A DNA stretch of 35,110 nucleotides from the NCBI GenBank assembly GCA_019112785.1, contig DXIQ01000020.1, forward strand, positions 1 to 35,110. The letters are read 5' to 3'. The position numbers and the translations under genes are program-made. Origin of the DNA: Candidatus Blautia stercorigallinarum (GTDB taxonomy: Bacteria; Bacillota; Clostridia; Lachnospirales; Lachnospiraceae). The notes beneath the pieces were generated by a model, which saw nothing but the letters and a program-made list of their open reading frames with translations, was not told the DNA's origin and ran no database searches. This document shows, piece after piece, positions 15,887 to 24,311 of the stretch (position 1 is its first letter; every line of letters starts with the position of its first letter).

Positions 15887-17587
15887 ATGAAAATGAAGAA
15901 AATCTTAGCAATGGCTTTAGCCAGCGCCATGGTCCTGTCACTGGGTGCATGTGGAAGCTCTGATTCCGGCAGTGCTTCCGGTACAGATTCCAGTGCGGCA
16001 AGTGACGGCGCTTCTGAAAGTAGTGACACAGCGTCCACAGCTTTCCCGGGAACCGCCGAGGAGGATACTTATGTAGTGGATCTTCGTGCAGAACCACCTG
16101 AATTAAACAGCATCCTGACTACAGACGTTGCTTCCGGAGATATTCTCCGTGAGGTTATGGTAGGTCTGTATAAACTAGACGCCAACGATACACCGGTTGC
16201 CGACCTGGCTGAGGATACACAGGTCAGCGAAGACGGCCGTGTATACACCATGAAGCTCCGTCAGGACGCAAAATGGACAAACGGCGAGCCTGTGACGGCA
16301 CACGATTTCGTGTTCTCTTATCAGACTATCTGCAGCAAGGAAGCAGCTTCTTCCTATGCCTTCATTGTTTACGATAACCTGTTAAACGGCAATGAAGTAT
16401 ATGAAGGAACTATGGATCCTTCTGAACTGGGTGTTAAAGCTATTGACGATTACACTCTGGAAGTGACTTTTGAAAACCCGATTCCATACGCTGAGCATTT
16501 GTTCTCCTTTGCTTCCTATTATCCAATGAACCAGAAAGCATATGAGGAGATCGGTGCAGATGTATATGGAGACGACGCTGATAAGATTGTGACAAACGGT
16601 GCTTATACAATCTCTGAGTGGGTACACAACGATCATATCACTCTGACACAGAATCCTGATTTCTATGATCCGGACAGATGTGCAGCAGGAACTATCCGCT
16701 ACACAATGATGAACGATGCCAACACACGTATGAACGCTTTCCAGGGCGGACAGGTTGACTGTATCAACATCACAGCAGACCAGACTGCACAGGCTGAGAC
16801 ACTTGGCATCAAAACAGAGAGCTATGTAGACAACGGAAACTGGTACATTCAGTTCAATACACAGAAAACAGACAAGGGCCTTGACAATGCCAATATCCGC
16901 CGCGGTCTTGGTATGGCAATCAATACAGAGAGCCTTTGCAACGACATCCTGAAAGACGGTTCTGTACCGGCTACAGGTCTTGTACCTACAACGATCGCCG
17001 GAGCTAACGGCGAGAAATACCGTGACGCCGTAGGCGATGTGGTTTCCTACAATGCAGAAGAAGCTAAGAAAGCTTTCGAACAGGGACTTCAGGAGACAGG
17101 ACTTTCTGCAGAAGATCTGAATCTGTCGATCCTCTGCGACGACCAGTCACAGGCACAGAGAACTGCAGAGTTCTATCAGGCACAGTGGAAAGAAGTTCTG
17201 GGTATCGACGTTGAGATCACACCTCAGCCATTCAAATCCCGTCTGGCTTCCATGGACAGCGGCGACTTCGATATGGTTTATGCAGGATGGTCACCAGACT
17301 ACAATGACCCGATGACTTTCCTGGATATGTTCACTACTACAAACGGAAATAACTACGGTAAATATTCCAATGCCCAGTATGATGAACTTATTGCAAATGC
17401 TCTGAAGGAAAGCGATGTAGTTGCCCGTCAGGATATGCTGGCTCAGGCAGAAAAGATCGTAACCTATGATGACGCTGCGATTTATCCTCTGTACTTCAGC
17501 GGTGTTACTTACGCCGTATCTGATAAAGTTCAGAACATGACACGTACAGGATTCCAGGAATTCGACTTTACAGATGCAGCAGAATAA
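15887..17587 (+). CDS. oppA: Oligopeptide ABC transporter substrate-binding lipoprotein
   Basis: A 566-residue SBP_bac_5 family lipoprotein that captures peptides outside the membrane. The signal peptide is MKMKKILAMALASAMVLSLGAC with lipidated Cys22, followed by a Ser/Gly/Ala/Asp-rich tether to about residue 55. The family core begins at DLRAEPPELNSILTTD and includes YTMKLRQDAKWTNGEPVTAHDFVFSYQ, the SBP_bac_5 signature. GGGAGG lies about 9 nt before the ATG at 15887; an upstream in-frame ATG (15812) lacks an SD and would displace the signal peptide. Codons are highly biased, as for an abundant protein. Two hairpins separate it from oppB, likely holding its expression above that of the membrane subunits. 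Confidence 0.94.
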   Translation: MKMKKILAMALASAMVLSLGACGSSDSGSASGTDSSAASDGASESSDTASTAFPGTAEEDTYVVDLRAEPPELNSILTTDVASGDILREVMVGLYKLDANDTPVADLAEDTQVSEDGRVYTMKLRQDAKWTNGEPVTAHDFVFSYQTICSKEAASSYAFIVYDNLLNGNEVYEGTMDPSELGVKAIDDYTLEVTFENPIPYAEHLFSFASYYPMNQKAYEEIGADVYGDDADKIVTNGAYTISEWVHNDHITLTQNPDFYDPDRCAAGTIRYTMMNDANTRMNAFQGGQVDCINITADQTAQAETLGIKTESYVDNGNWYIQFNTQKTDKGLDNANIRRGLGMAINTESLCNDILKDGSVPATGLVPTTIAGANGEKYRDAVGDVVSYNAEEAKKAFEQGLQETGLSAEDLNLSILCDDQSQAQRTAEFYQAQWKEVLGIDVEITPQPFKSRLASMDSGDFDMVYAGWSPDYNDPMTFLDMFTTTNGNNYGKYSNAQYDELIANALKESDVVARQDMLAQAEKIVTYDDAAIYPLYFSGVTYAVSDKVQNMTRTGFQEFDFTDAAE

Positions 17588-17633
17588 TAGAAAGTTATAC
17601 GGCTGACAAAGGTATAAAGTGATTTAGCGGATA

Positions 17634-17675
17634 GGAGCCGTTGCCAGGGAATAGAGATGTTCCCGGCAGGGCTCC
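17634..17675 (+). terminator. Hairpin after oppA (partial terminator or mRNA stabiliser)
   Basis: GGAGCC (17634-17639) pairs with GGCTCC (17670-17675), extended inside by GCCAGGGAA with TTCCCGGC. No good T-run follows, so it is more likely a 3'-end-protecting or partial termination structure than a full terminator. Confidence 0.6.
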
Positions 17676-17678
17676 TGT

Positions 17679-17723
17679 CTGTTTATGTAAATCGCAAAGA
17701 ATCTTTGCGATTTACATAAACAG
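17679..17723. repeat. Perfect 22-bp inverted repeat (45-nt palindrome) between oppA and oppB
   Basis: The arm 17679-17700 begins CTGTTTATGTAAATCG and its exact reverse complement is at 17702-17723, with a single A at 17701 between them. No mismatch is present. It starts 3 nt after the preceding GC-rich hairpin and ends 20 nt before the oppB SD. On the plus strand it is followed by TAAAAAAAG rather than a T-run, so it is not a standard terminator. Confidence 0.9.
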
Positions 17724-17759
17724 TAAAAAAAGAAAACACAAGAGAAAGGAGCTGTTATC

Positions 17760-18713
17760 TTGGCGAATCAGATACGCTACATTTTAAAGAGAATCGTCTA
17801 TTCCTTTATTACGATCCTGGTCCTGACCAGCGTCACCTTCCTGCTGATGCAGCTGCTTCCGGGAGATCCTTTTACCGGCGGAAAAGATATCCCCGATACG
17901 GTTATGGAAGCTCTGAAAGCAAAGTATGGTCTGGATAAACCTGTACTCCAGCAGCTGCTGATGTACATCGGCAATGCCCTCCAGGGGGACTTTGGTATTT
18001 CCATACCTGACGGAAGAGAAGTTACCGATATTATCCGGGAGGCTTTCCCGGTTTCTTTTGACCTGGGCATCCGGGCACTGCTCTTTGCATTTATCATGGG
18101 TATCCTGCTGGGTATCGTTGCAGCAGTAAAAAGAGGTACAGCCTGGGACAGCGGCGCTATGTTCCTGGCATTGGTAGGTGTGTCCGTACCTTCCTTCATT
18201 ATGGGTGCCATCCTTCAGTACTTCCTGGCTCTGAAGCTGGGTCAGGCTACAGGAACTCAGGTATTCGCTATTGTGGGCTGGACAGACTGGCACAGTAAGA
18301 TTCTGCCCGCCTTTGCTCTGGCCTTCGGTTCCATGGCTACCGTGAGCCGTCTTATGCGTACCAGTATGCTGGATGTATTAAGCCAGGATTATATTAAGAC
18401 AGCAAAAGCAAAAGGACTGAGCCAGAGACAGATTATTTGGAGGCATGCTGTCCGTAATGCCATCATGCCGGTCATCACGGTTATGGGACCTTTGGTGGCA
18501 GCGATCCTGACGGGAGCCTTTGTTGTAGAAAATATTTTTGCGATTCCAGGTCTTGGAAAATACTTTGTAACCAGTGTACAGACTAATAATTATACGCTGA
18601 TCGCAGGAACTACTGTATTCTACGGTACCTTCCTGATCCTGGCCAACCTGGTGGTAGATATTATCTACGGCCTGATCGATCCCCGTATCAAACTGACAGG
18701 AAGAAAGGAGTAG
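17760..18713 (+). CDS. oppB: Oligopeptide ABC transporter permease OppB
   Basis: A 317-residue membrane subunit with six predicted helices, the first at about 10-31 (YSFITILVLTSVTFLLMQLLPG). It has the N-terminal region typical of OppB/DppB (LLPGDPFTGG, LKAKYGLDKPVLQQ) and the EAA motif AKAKGLSQRQIIWRHAVRNA at about 215-234, which contacts the ATPases. The start is TTG at 17760, chosen because GAAAGGAG (17744-17751) sits 8 nt upstream. oppC follows after 9 nt. Confidence 0.94.
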   Translation: MANQIRYILKRIVYSFITILVLTSVTFLLMQLLPGDPFTGGKDIPDTVMEALKAKYGLDKPVLQQLLMYIGNALQGDFGISIPDGREVTDIIREAFPVSFDLGIRALLFAFIMGILLGIVAAVKRGTAWDSGAMFLALVGVSVPSFIMGAILQYFLALKLGQATGTQVFAIVGWTDWHSKILPAFALAFGSMATVSRLMRTSMLDVLSQDYIKTAKAKGLSQRQIIWRHAVRNAIMPVITVMGPLVAAILTGAFVVENIFAIPGLGKYFVTSVQTNNYTLIAGTTVFYGTFLILANLVVDIIYGLIDPRIKLTGRKE

Positions 18714-18722
18714 AAAAGCACT

Positions 18723-19721
18723 ATGGCAAAAAAGAAACAACCCCAAGCAGTACAGGCCCCAAAGTACACTCCTTATGATGTCAGCGGAAAAATCGGAGCG
18801 GACGCCTTTGAGGTGATCGGATCCGATGCTTCCTCCATGGAGGCCATTGCCCGTCCTTCTATCAGTTTTATGAAGGATGCCTGGAACCGCATCAGAAAAA
18901 GTAAAGTAGCGATTGTATGTATGACGATTCTGGCGCTGATCATTCTGGGGGCTATTTTTCTCCCCATGATCTGTCCGTTTGGCTATGAGCAGCAGAATGT
19001 AGCGTTTCAGAATAAACCTATCATGTCCCCGGATTCTGTGACAGGGCAGATGCATATTTTCGGAACGGACAGCCTTGGACGCGACGTGTTCGCCAGAGTA
19101 TGGTATGGCGCCAGGATTTCTCTGACCATCGCTATCGCCGTGGCTCTGATCGATTGTTTCGTAGGTGTTATCTATGGCGGTGTTTCCGGATATTTCGGCG
19201 GTGCAGTAGATACGGTGATGATGCGTATCCTGGAGATCATCAGCGGTATTCCCTATCTGATCATCGTTATCCTTCTGATGACCGTTATGGACAGAGGGTT
19301 GGGGACTATCATTGTAGCTTATTCACTTACCGGGTGGACCGGTATGGCCCGTCTGGTAAGAGGCCAGGTAGTCAGCCTGAAGGAGCAGGAGTTTGTTATC
19401 GCAGCCAAATCCATGGGTGCATCTCCCGCCCGTATCATCGGTAAGCATCTGGTTCCAAATGTGTTGAGTGTCATCATTGTCAATATCACACTGGACATTC
19501 CAAATGTTATTTTTACAGAGGCTTTCCTGTCTATGCTGGGACTTGGTATCGCACCGCCTCAGTCTTCCTGGGGTATGATGGCCAATGCAGCCATTCAGGT
19601 ATTCCAGATGTATCCTACACAGTTGGTAGTGGTAGCCCTGTTCATCTGTGTAACTATGTTGTCCTTTAACCTGCTGGGAGACCAGCTCCGGGACGCATTC
19701 GACCCGAAATTAAGGAGGTAA
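18723..19721 (+). CDS. oppC: Oligopeptide ABC transporter permease OppC
   Basis: A 332-residue partner of OppB. It has a long cytoplasmic N-terminus (about 60 residues), then a first helix at about 62-82 (VAIVCMTILALIILGAIFLP), the periplasm-facing IFGTDSLGRDVFARVWYGARISL motif typical of OppC/DppC, and the EAA loop AKSMGASPARIIGKHLVPN. The C-terminal LGDQLRDAFDPKLRR is also characteristic. AAAGGAG at the end of oppB precedes the ATG by 12 nt. oppD follows after 6 nt. Confidence 0.94.
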   Translation: MAKKKQPQAVQAPKYTPYDVSGKIGADAFEVIGSDASSMEAIARPSISFMKDAWNRIRKSKVAIVCMTILALIILGAIFLPMICPFGYEQQNVAFQNKPIMSPDSVTGQMHIFGTDSLGRDVFARVWYGARISLTIAIAVALIDCFVGVIYGGVSGYFGGAVDTVMMRILEIISGIPYLIIVILLMTVMDRGLGTIIVAYSLTGWTGMARLVRGQVVSLKEQEFVIAAKSMGASPARIIGKHLVPNVLSVIIVNITLDIPNVIFTEAFLSMLGLGIAPPQSSWGMMANAAIQVFQMYPTQLVVVALFICVTMLSFNLLGDQLRDAFDPKLRR

Positions 19722-19727
19722 AGAACT

Positions 19728-20741
19728 ATGGAAAATGATAATGTCTTAAAGATAGACAACCTCCATGTTTCCTTTGATACTTATGCAGGAGAGGTCCACG
19801 CAGTCCGCGGGGTCAGCCTGGAGGTTAAGAAAGGGGAGGTAATGGCCATTGTTGGAGAATCCGGCTGTGGGAAAAGTGTTACCGCCCAGACGATCATGAA
19901 ATTAAACCCCATGCCGCCCGCCCGTATCAAAGAAGGAAGCATTGATCTCTGCGGCAAGGATATCGTAGCCGCCAGCGAAAAGGAAATGCAGTCTATCAGA
20001 GGACAGCTGGTAAGTATGATCTTCCAGGATCCTATGACCTGTATGAATCCTACCATGAAGGTCGGAAAACAGCTTACCGAGACTCTGGTAAAGAAAAAGA
20101 AGATCGCAAAAGCAGACGCGGAGAAAGAAGCTATCCGTCTGCTGAAACTGGTGCAGATCCCCAATCCTGAGGAAAGAGCAAAACAGTATCCTCATGAGTT
20201 TTCCGGCGGTATGCGGCAGAGAGCCATGATCGCTATGGCTCTGGCCTGCAATCCTCAGCTCCTTATTGCCGATGAGCCTACCACAGCCCTGGATGTGACC
20301 ATCCAGGCCCAGATTATGCAGCTTATGGCAAAGATCAAAGAGGAGACAAAGACTGCCATTATCCTGATTACCCATGACCTAGGAGTTGTGGCAAATCTGG
20401 CGGATGAAGTGTCTGTCATGTATGCAGGAAAGATCGTGGAAAGAGGTTCCGTAAGAGATATCTTCTACAATCCGGGACATCCTTATACCATCGCCCTTCT
20501 GCGAAGCCTTCCTACCATTGATACAAAAAAAGAGGAAGAACTGGTTTCTATCCCAGGTACTCCACCGGATCTTTATGCACCGCCTCAGGGCTGTGGATTC
20601 GCCAGCCGGTGCGAACACTGCATGAAGATCTGCAAGGCAAATCAGCCGCCGGTATTTGAGCTGGGAGAGGGACATTCCGCTTCCTGCTGGAGACTTCACC
20701 CGGATTTTCCGGGAGCAAAGGAGGGAAAGGTAAATGGATAA
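19728..20741 (+). CDS. oppD: Oligopeptide ABC transporter ATP-binding protein OppD
   Basis: A 337-residue ABC ATPase. Walker A is GESGCGKS at about 44-51, signature FSGGMRQRAMIAMALA, Walker B LLIADEPTTALD, H-loop ITHDLGV. The C-terminal oligopeptide-transporter extension contains PPQGCGFASRCEHCMKIC and a final SCW; the spaced cysteines are typical of OppD/DppD proteins, some of which bind an Fe-S cluster. AAGGAGG precedes the ATG. The 3' end overlaps oppF by 8 nt, implying translational coupling and equal supply of the two ATPases. Confidence 0.95.
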   Translation: MENDNVLKIDNLHVSFDTYAGEVHAVRGVSLEVKKGEVMAIVGESGCGKSVTAQTIMKLNPMPPARIKEGSIDLCGKDIVAASEKEMQSIRGQLVSMIFQDPMTCMNPTMKVGKQLTETLVKKKKIAKADAEKEAIRLLKLVQIPNPEERAKQYPHEFSGGMRQRAMIAMALACNPQLLIADEPTTALDVTIQAQIMQLMAKIKEETKTAIILITHDLGVVANLADEVSVMYAGKIVERGSVRDIFYNPGHPYTIALLRSLPTIDTKKEEELVSIPGTPPDLYAPPQGCGFASRCEHCMKICKANQPPVFELGEGHSASCWRLHPDFPGAKEGKVNG

Positions 20742-21690
20742 GCTCATCACATTAGACCATGTGTCCAAACATTTCCACGTAGGAAAAGGACGAACTCTGG
20801 TGGCAGTCAATGATATTTCCCTTAATATTTATAAAGGCGAGACCCTGGGTGTGGTAGGTGAGTCCGGCTGCGGAAAGTCCACCCTGGGACGTGTGGTAAT
20901 GGGGATTTACCCTGCCACAAAAGGTAAGATCCTGTATAACGGAAAAGAAGTGAACATGAAGCATACCAAGGACCGTTATGCATATTCCAGAAAAGCACAG
21001 ATCATTTTCCAGGATCCATATGCTTCTCTGAATCCGCGTATGACCGTTGGAAGCATTATCGCCGAGGGTATGGAGATCCATAAGATGTACGATAAGGAAA
21101 AACGTACTAAGAGAGTCTATGAGCTTCTGGAGACAGTAGGCCTTAACAGAGAGCATGCCAACCGTTTCCCTCATGAGTTCTCCGGCGGTCAGCGTCAGCG
21201 TATCGGTATTGCCCGTGCCCTGGCGGTAGAACCGGAATTTATCGTCTGCGACGAGCCGATCTCCGCTTTGGACGTTTCCATTCAGAGTCAGATCATCAAC
21301 CTGTTAAAGGATCTTCAGAAAACCCATGGTTTTACTTATATGTTCATTGCCCATGACTTGAACATTGTAAAATATATTTCTGACCGTATCGCGGTTATGT
21401 ATCTGGGAAATCTGGTGGAACTGGCAGACAGTGATGAGATCTACGCACATACACTTCATCCTTACAGCCAGGCTCTGCTGGCTTCTGTTCCTATCCCGGA
21501 TCCGGATAAGGAAGCACAGAAGGAAGCAAGTGTTCTTTCCGGAGATGTGCCAAGTCCTATCAATCCTAAACCAGGCTGTCCTTTTGCGAACAGATGTAAG
21601 TATGCAACAGAGAAATGTCATACAGAGTCACCTAAGCTTAGAGAAGCACGGCCGGGACACTTTGTATCCTGTCATCTGGATATGGAATAA
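20734..21690 (+). CDS. oppF: Oligopeptide ABC transporter ATP-binding protein OppF
   Basis: A 318-residue second ATPase of the importer. Walker A GESGCGKST at about 44-52, signature FSGGQRQRIGIARALA, Walker B FIVCDEPISALDVS, H-loop FIAHDLNIV. The C-terminal extension PGCPFANRCKYATEKC with a later SCH carries the oligopeptide-family cysteines. GGAGGG inside the end of oppD serves as its SD. It completes an oppABCDF set, and a strong terminator follows. Confidence 0.95.
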   Translation: MDKLITLDHVSKHFHVGKGRTLVAVNDISLNIYKGETLGVVGESGCGKSTLGRVVMGIYPATKGKILYNGKEVNMKHTKDRYAYSRKAQIIFQDPYASLNPRMTVGSIIAEGMEIHKMYDKEKRTKRVYELLETVGLNREHANRFPHEFSGGQRQRIGIARALAVEPEFIVCDEPISALDVSIQSQIINLLKDLQKTHGFTYMFIAHDLNIVKYISDRIAVMYLGNLVELADSDEIYAHTLHPYSQALLASVPIPDPDKEAQKEASVLSGDVPSPINPKPGCPFANRCKYATEKCHTESPKLREARPGHFVSCHLDME

Positions 21691-21708
21691 AAAGAAGATA
21701 GAATAAAT

Positions 21709-21766
21709 AAAAATCTGCTTTGCAGTTTTGGTGCTCCTGCACCAGGCTGCAAAGCAGATTTTTTAT
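21709..21766 (+). terminator. Intrinsic terminator of the opp operon
   Basis: AAATCTGCTTTGCAG (21711-21725) pairs perfectly with CTGCAAAGCAGATTT (21747-21761); an inner GGTGC/GCACC stem extends the hairpin. A T-run at 21759-21764 follows. It begins about 20 nt after the oppF stop. Confidence 0.92.
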
Positions 21767-21779
21767 TCCCGCGGGCAAC

Positions 21780-21815
21780 GAGCCAAGCGGACATGCTGGC
21801 ATGTCCATTTGACTC
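21780..21815. repeat. 36-nt hairpin element between convergent opp and DUF975 genes
   Basis: GAGCCAAGCGGACATGC (21780-21796) and GCATGTCCATTTGACTC (21799-21815) are near-perfect inverted copies: 14 Watson-Crick pairs, one wobble and two C-A mismatches, with a TG loop. CCCGCGGG (21768-21775) lies directly upstream and CTCCGGAG (21813-21820) overlaps its end. The compact palindromic form resembles dispersed intergenic (REP-like) sequences. It is single copy in this window. Confidence 0.6.
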
Positions 21816-21822
21816 CGGAGTA

Positions 21823-23667
21823 TTAAAGAATTTTCTGATCTGAGGATTCTAAATGACTGGCTTCGATATCTGTGATCCCCGCGCCCTCATTTGGACGGAA
21901 TTGAGAAAACAGCATATCTATACAGAACAGAAGGAGGAGTACCAGGCTTGTGACCTTCACGGCGCCCTCGTTGGCCTTATGGATAAAATTATCTATAAGG
22001 GGCGCCAGGATGTAGACTACGATCATGCCTCCTACGCCGAATACCAGCAGGCCCTCCGCACAGATCCGTCCGTGGAGATTCAGAAAATAGCCGCTGTAAT
22101 CCCACCATTTGGTCCCGTCATTGAATATTTCCATAAGCAGTGATGTCATATATTCCAGGAAGCCGCAGAGGACAACGGCGGCAAAAAATTCTGCGGCCGG
22201 GTTTTTCCGGAGCCTGTACAGAAGTGTCAGGATCAGCACAGCGCCGCTTCCATAAATGGGGATCCAGGGGCCGTTTAGAAAGCCCCGGTTTACAAACTCC
22301 CCGGAAGTGACCAGATGGAGCGTTACTTCCCAAAGCCAGCCGAAGATGGAAAAGCCCAGGAAAATGATCAGCAGTGACCAGATACTGTACTGCCGCGTAT
22401 AGTTGAGGGTTTCTGCCTGGACCCTTTTTTCCTCTTCCGGAATAGGGAACAGACGGGAAGGATACACAAGACCTTTGACTGCGTCTGACAATTCTTTATT
22501 TTTTATCTGACGGGCCTGGACCGCTTCATAGTGTTTTTCCTGTTTTCCCCAGAAGAGTAGAATGCCGAAATTCTTGGCCAGGAAACCTTTCAGGCCGGGA
22601 AGGCCGGGCTCTTCAAGTGGAGGAGTTTCCATGATATCTAAAATATCTACATATTTTTCTGTCAGATCCAGAGCGTCTGCTTTTTTATAGAGATAAGAAT
22701 CATTGAGAAACTCTACAAGAGGGATATTGTTTTCTTTTCCTTTTTTCCGAAGCTGGACATAATATTCGGTAAAAACCGCAGTTTTATACGGATTTGTGAA
22801 AAGAACATTAAAGATCCCAAGAGTCAGCGCTCCCAGGATCATCCATCCTAAAAAGGATAACTCCAGGAGAAAACATTCCCATTTGTGGCCCTTCATTAAT
22901 TTCCTCGACAGCGTAATAGATTGATTGGCGGTCATATCAGGATTTTCCGCAATAATGTAGGGAACAAGAAAATAGGAATAATGCTTAATGAGCCCGCCGA
23001 TAATGGTCAGGGACCAGAGGGACTGATAAATATATTTGACCAGCATATTCCAGGAGGCTTTCATCCACTTTTTTATCCTTAAAAGATAAAGAAAACGGAA
23101 AATAGGAACTTTTTCATAAATACGGCCTTCCAGGAAAATACGGCGAAGAATAACACCGAAAGTATTCTGTATGAAAAACCAGAAAGCAAATAATCCTGCA
23201 GTCCCGAGAAGGATCAGGATGACGATCCCTCCTTTTTCTGTACCTGTAAGAGAATTTACGGCAGCGGCGAAGGTAACCAGGATAGAGCCGGAACTGAACT
23301 GATTGATGATACTGGACAGTACGCCTCTGGTACGGCCGAACATTGGATTGCCTTCCAGAGACCGGGCCACTGCCTGTTCCTGAAGATCCTCAGAGAGCTG
23401 TCTTCCTTCTTCCAGATGATCCGTGAGAACATCTTCCAAAACTTCATTCCAGCCGAGCCCTCTTTTGGAAACAGAAGAGAGTTCGGTATATTCTTCAGGA
23501 TGGGCAGAAATCTCCTGGTAATTCCGAAGTGTGGAAAAATTCAGGGAGCCGCTGAATTCTGAAGCCAGAAAAGCAGAGATCAGGCAGACGGCTGCAAAGA
23601 TCAGGTAATGTTTTTTCAGGGAATGCTTCCCTTTTTGTTTTAAATCTTTTCTTTTTATCATAGGCAT
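21823..23667 (-). CDS. DUF975-CmpB fusion integral membrane protein
   Basis: About 614 residues with roughly ten hydrophobic segments. The N-terminal half has a first helix at about 22-39 and ends with the hallmark of DUF975: YFLVPYIIAENPDMTANQSI, SRKLMKGHKWECFLLELSFLGW and TLGIFNVLFTNPYKTAVFTEYY (about 230-302). A cytoplasmic stretch follows at about 310-425. The C-terminal part (about 428-590) is the CmpB-like putative ABC transporter type IV domain: FGWLWEVTLHL, NRGFLNGPWIPIYGSGAVL, GFLEYMTS, WWDYSGYFLNLHGRICAEG. Neither domain has an established biochemical role and no ATPase is adjacent. I take the ATG at 23667, which overlaps the stop of a short SD-led ORF; an in-frame TTG at 23730 has no SD. 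It is convergent to opp and downstream of ssrA. Confidence 0.82.
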   Translation of the reverse strand: MPMIKRKDLKQKGKHSLKKHYLIFAAVCLISAFLASEFSGSLNFSTLRNYQEISAHPEEYTELSSVSKRGLGWNEVLEDVLTDHLEEGRQLSEDLQEQAVARSLEGNPMFGRTRGVLSSIINQFSSGSILVTFAAAVNSLTGTEKGGIVILILLGTAGLFAFWFFIQNTFGVILRRIFLEGRIYEKVPIFRFLYLLRIKKWMKASWNMLVKYIYQSLWSLTIIGGLIKHYSYFLVPYIIAENPDMTANQSITLSRKLMKGHKWECFLLELSFLGWMILGALTLGIFNVLFTNPYKTAVFTEYYVQLRKKGKENNIPLVEFLNDSYLYKKADALDLTEKYVDILDIMETPPLEEPGLPGLKGFLAKNFGILLFWGKQEKHYEAVQARQIKNKELSDAVKGLVYPSRLFPIPEEEKRVQAETLNYTRQYSIWSLLIIFLGFSIFGWLWEVTLHLVTSGEFVNRGFLNGPWIPIYGSGAVLILTLLYRLRKNPAAEFFAAVVLCGFLEYMTSLLMEIFNDGTKWWDYSGYFLNLHGRICAEGLLVFGVGGMIVVYILAPLIDNFIHKANEGAVKVTSLVLLLLFCIDMLFSQFRPNEGAGITDIEASHLESSDQKIL

Positions 23668-23684
23668 TATTTTCCGGGATCCAT
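23667..23684 (-). CDS. Five-codon upstream ORF (MDPGK) coupled to the DUF975-CmpB gene
   Basis: AAGGAG on the minus strand lies 10 nt before an ATG that reads Met-Asp-Pro-Gly-Lys-stop. The stop and the main ORF's ATG share bases as TAATG (23669-23665). The main ATG has no SD of its own, so a ribosome finishing the mini-ORF could restart on it. This is read from sequence only; a product or regulatory role is not shown. Confidence 0.35.
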   Translation of the reverse strand: MDPGK

Positions 23685-23756
23685 CGCCGGAGTTCTCCTT
23701 CTTTTGTAAAACTGTATTTTCCTGAACCAAATAAGACAGAAAAATAGAAATATTTA

Positions 23757-23791
23757 AAGAAAAAGAGCTGATCTAAAAACAGATCTGCTCT
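23757..23791 (-). terminator. ssrA terminator
   Basis: On the minus strand AGAGCAGATCT (23791-23781) pairs with AGATCAGCTCT (23774-23764), one mismatch and a 6-nt loop, followed by a T-rich run. It lies 22 nt after the tmRNA 3' end and separates it from the DUF975-CmpB gene. Confidence 0.8.
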
Positions 23792-23812
23792 GCTTTTAAC
23801 TCAACTCTTTTA

Positions 23813-24162
23813 TGGACCTGAGGGGAATCGAACCCCTGTCCGAAAGTCTATCCCTTGAAGCGTCTCCCATCACAGTTATTCTTTTAACATTCCCTTACAC
23901 AGCCGCCGGATAACAGGCTGCCGCGCTTGGTAGCTTCATAAAATCTTCCCCAATCTCAAAGCTTTGAAAGTGAAGTTCCCCGCAAGTTTGATGCCAGATT
24001 CCCGGACAGCGGGCGGTTCGGGGCTGACAAGCTGCAATTAGGCAGCTAACGCTACTCTATTATTGTTTGCGTTTATATTTAAGTTCCAGGTTGATACGCA
24101 GTCCCAGAGTCTGCGGATGGCTTCCTCAACTTCAAAACCCCCGTCGAAACCAGTACAAGCCC
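23813..24162 (-). ncRNA. ssrA: tmRNA (transfer-messenger RNA)
   Basis: About 350 nt on the minus strand. The 5' part reads GGGCTTGTACTGGTTTCGAC, a form of the conserved tmRNA start. The 3' end carries the T-arm (GGGG-TTCGATT-CCCC) and CAGGTCC plus discriminator A. GGGCTTG pairs with CAGGTCC, with two G-U pairs, to form the acceptor stem. CCA is not encoded. The tag frame is at 24070-24038: AAACGCAAAC contains resume codon GCA, and the frame encodes ANNNRVALAA followed by TAA, giving a tag A-ANNNRVALAA once the charged alanine is added. It ends in the ALAA degron read by ClpXP-type proteases. SmpB and RNase R, its partners, are encoded at 11191-13909. Confidence 0.95.
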
Positions 24163-24172
24163 TCGTATAAAA

Positions 24173-24202
24173 ATTATAAGGAAAGCTTTTTCTGTAACGC
24201 AA
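24173..24202 (-). promoter_or_regulatory. ssrA promoter
   Basis: On the minus strand TTGCGT (24202-24197), an 18-nt spacer, and a perfect TATAAT (24178-24173), 11 nt before the mature tmRNA 5' end. The short extra leader would be removed by RNase P. Confidence 0.6.
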
Positions 24203-24311
24203 TACAATCCGCGTTTCCGCAAGTTTTAAAGCATATTAATCTTATAATGTTTTTCTTCCCTTGTCAAGATATGAAATGCATAACCCTCTTTTGACCGGAA
24301 TCATATGATAC

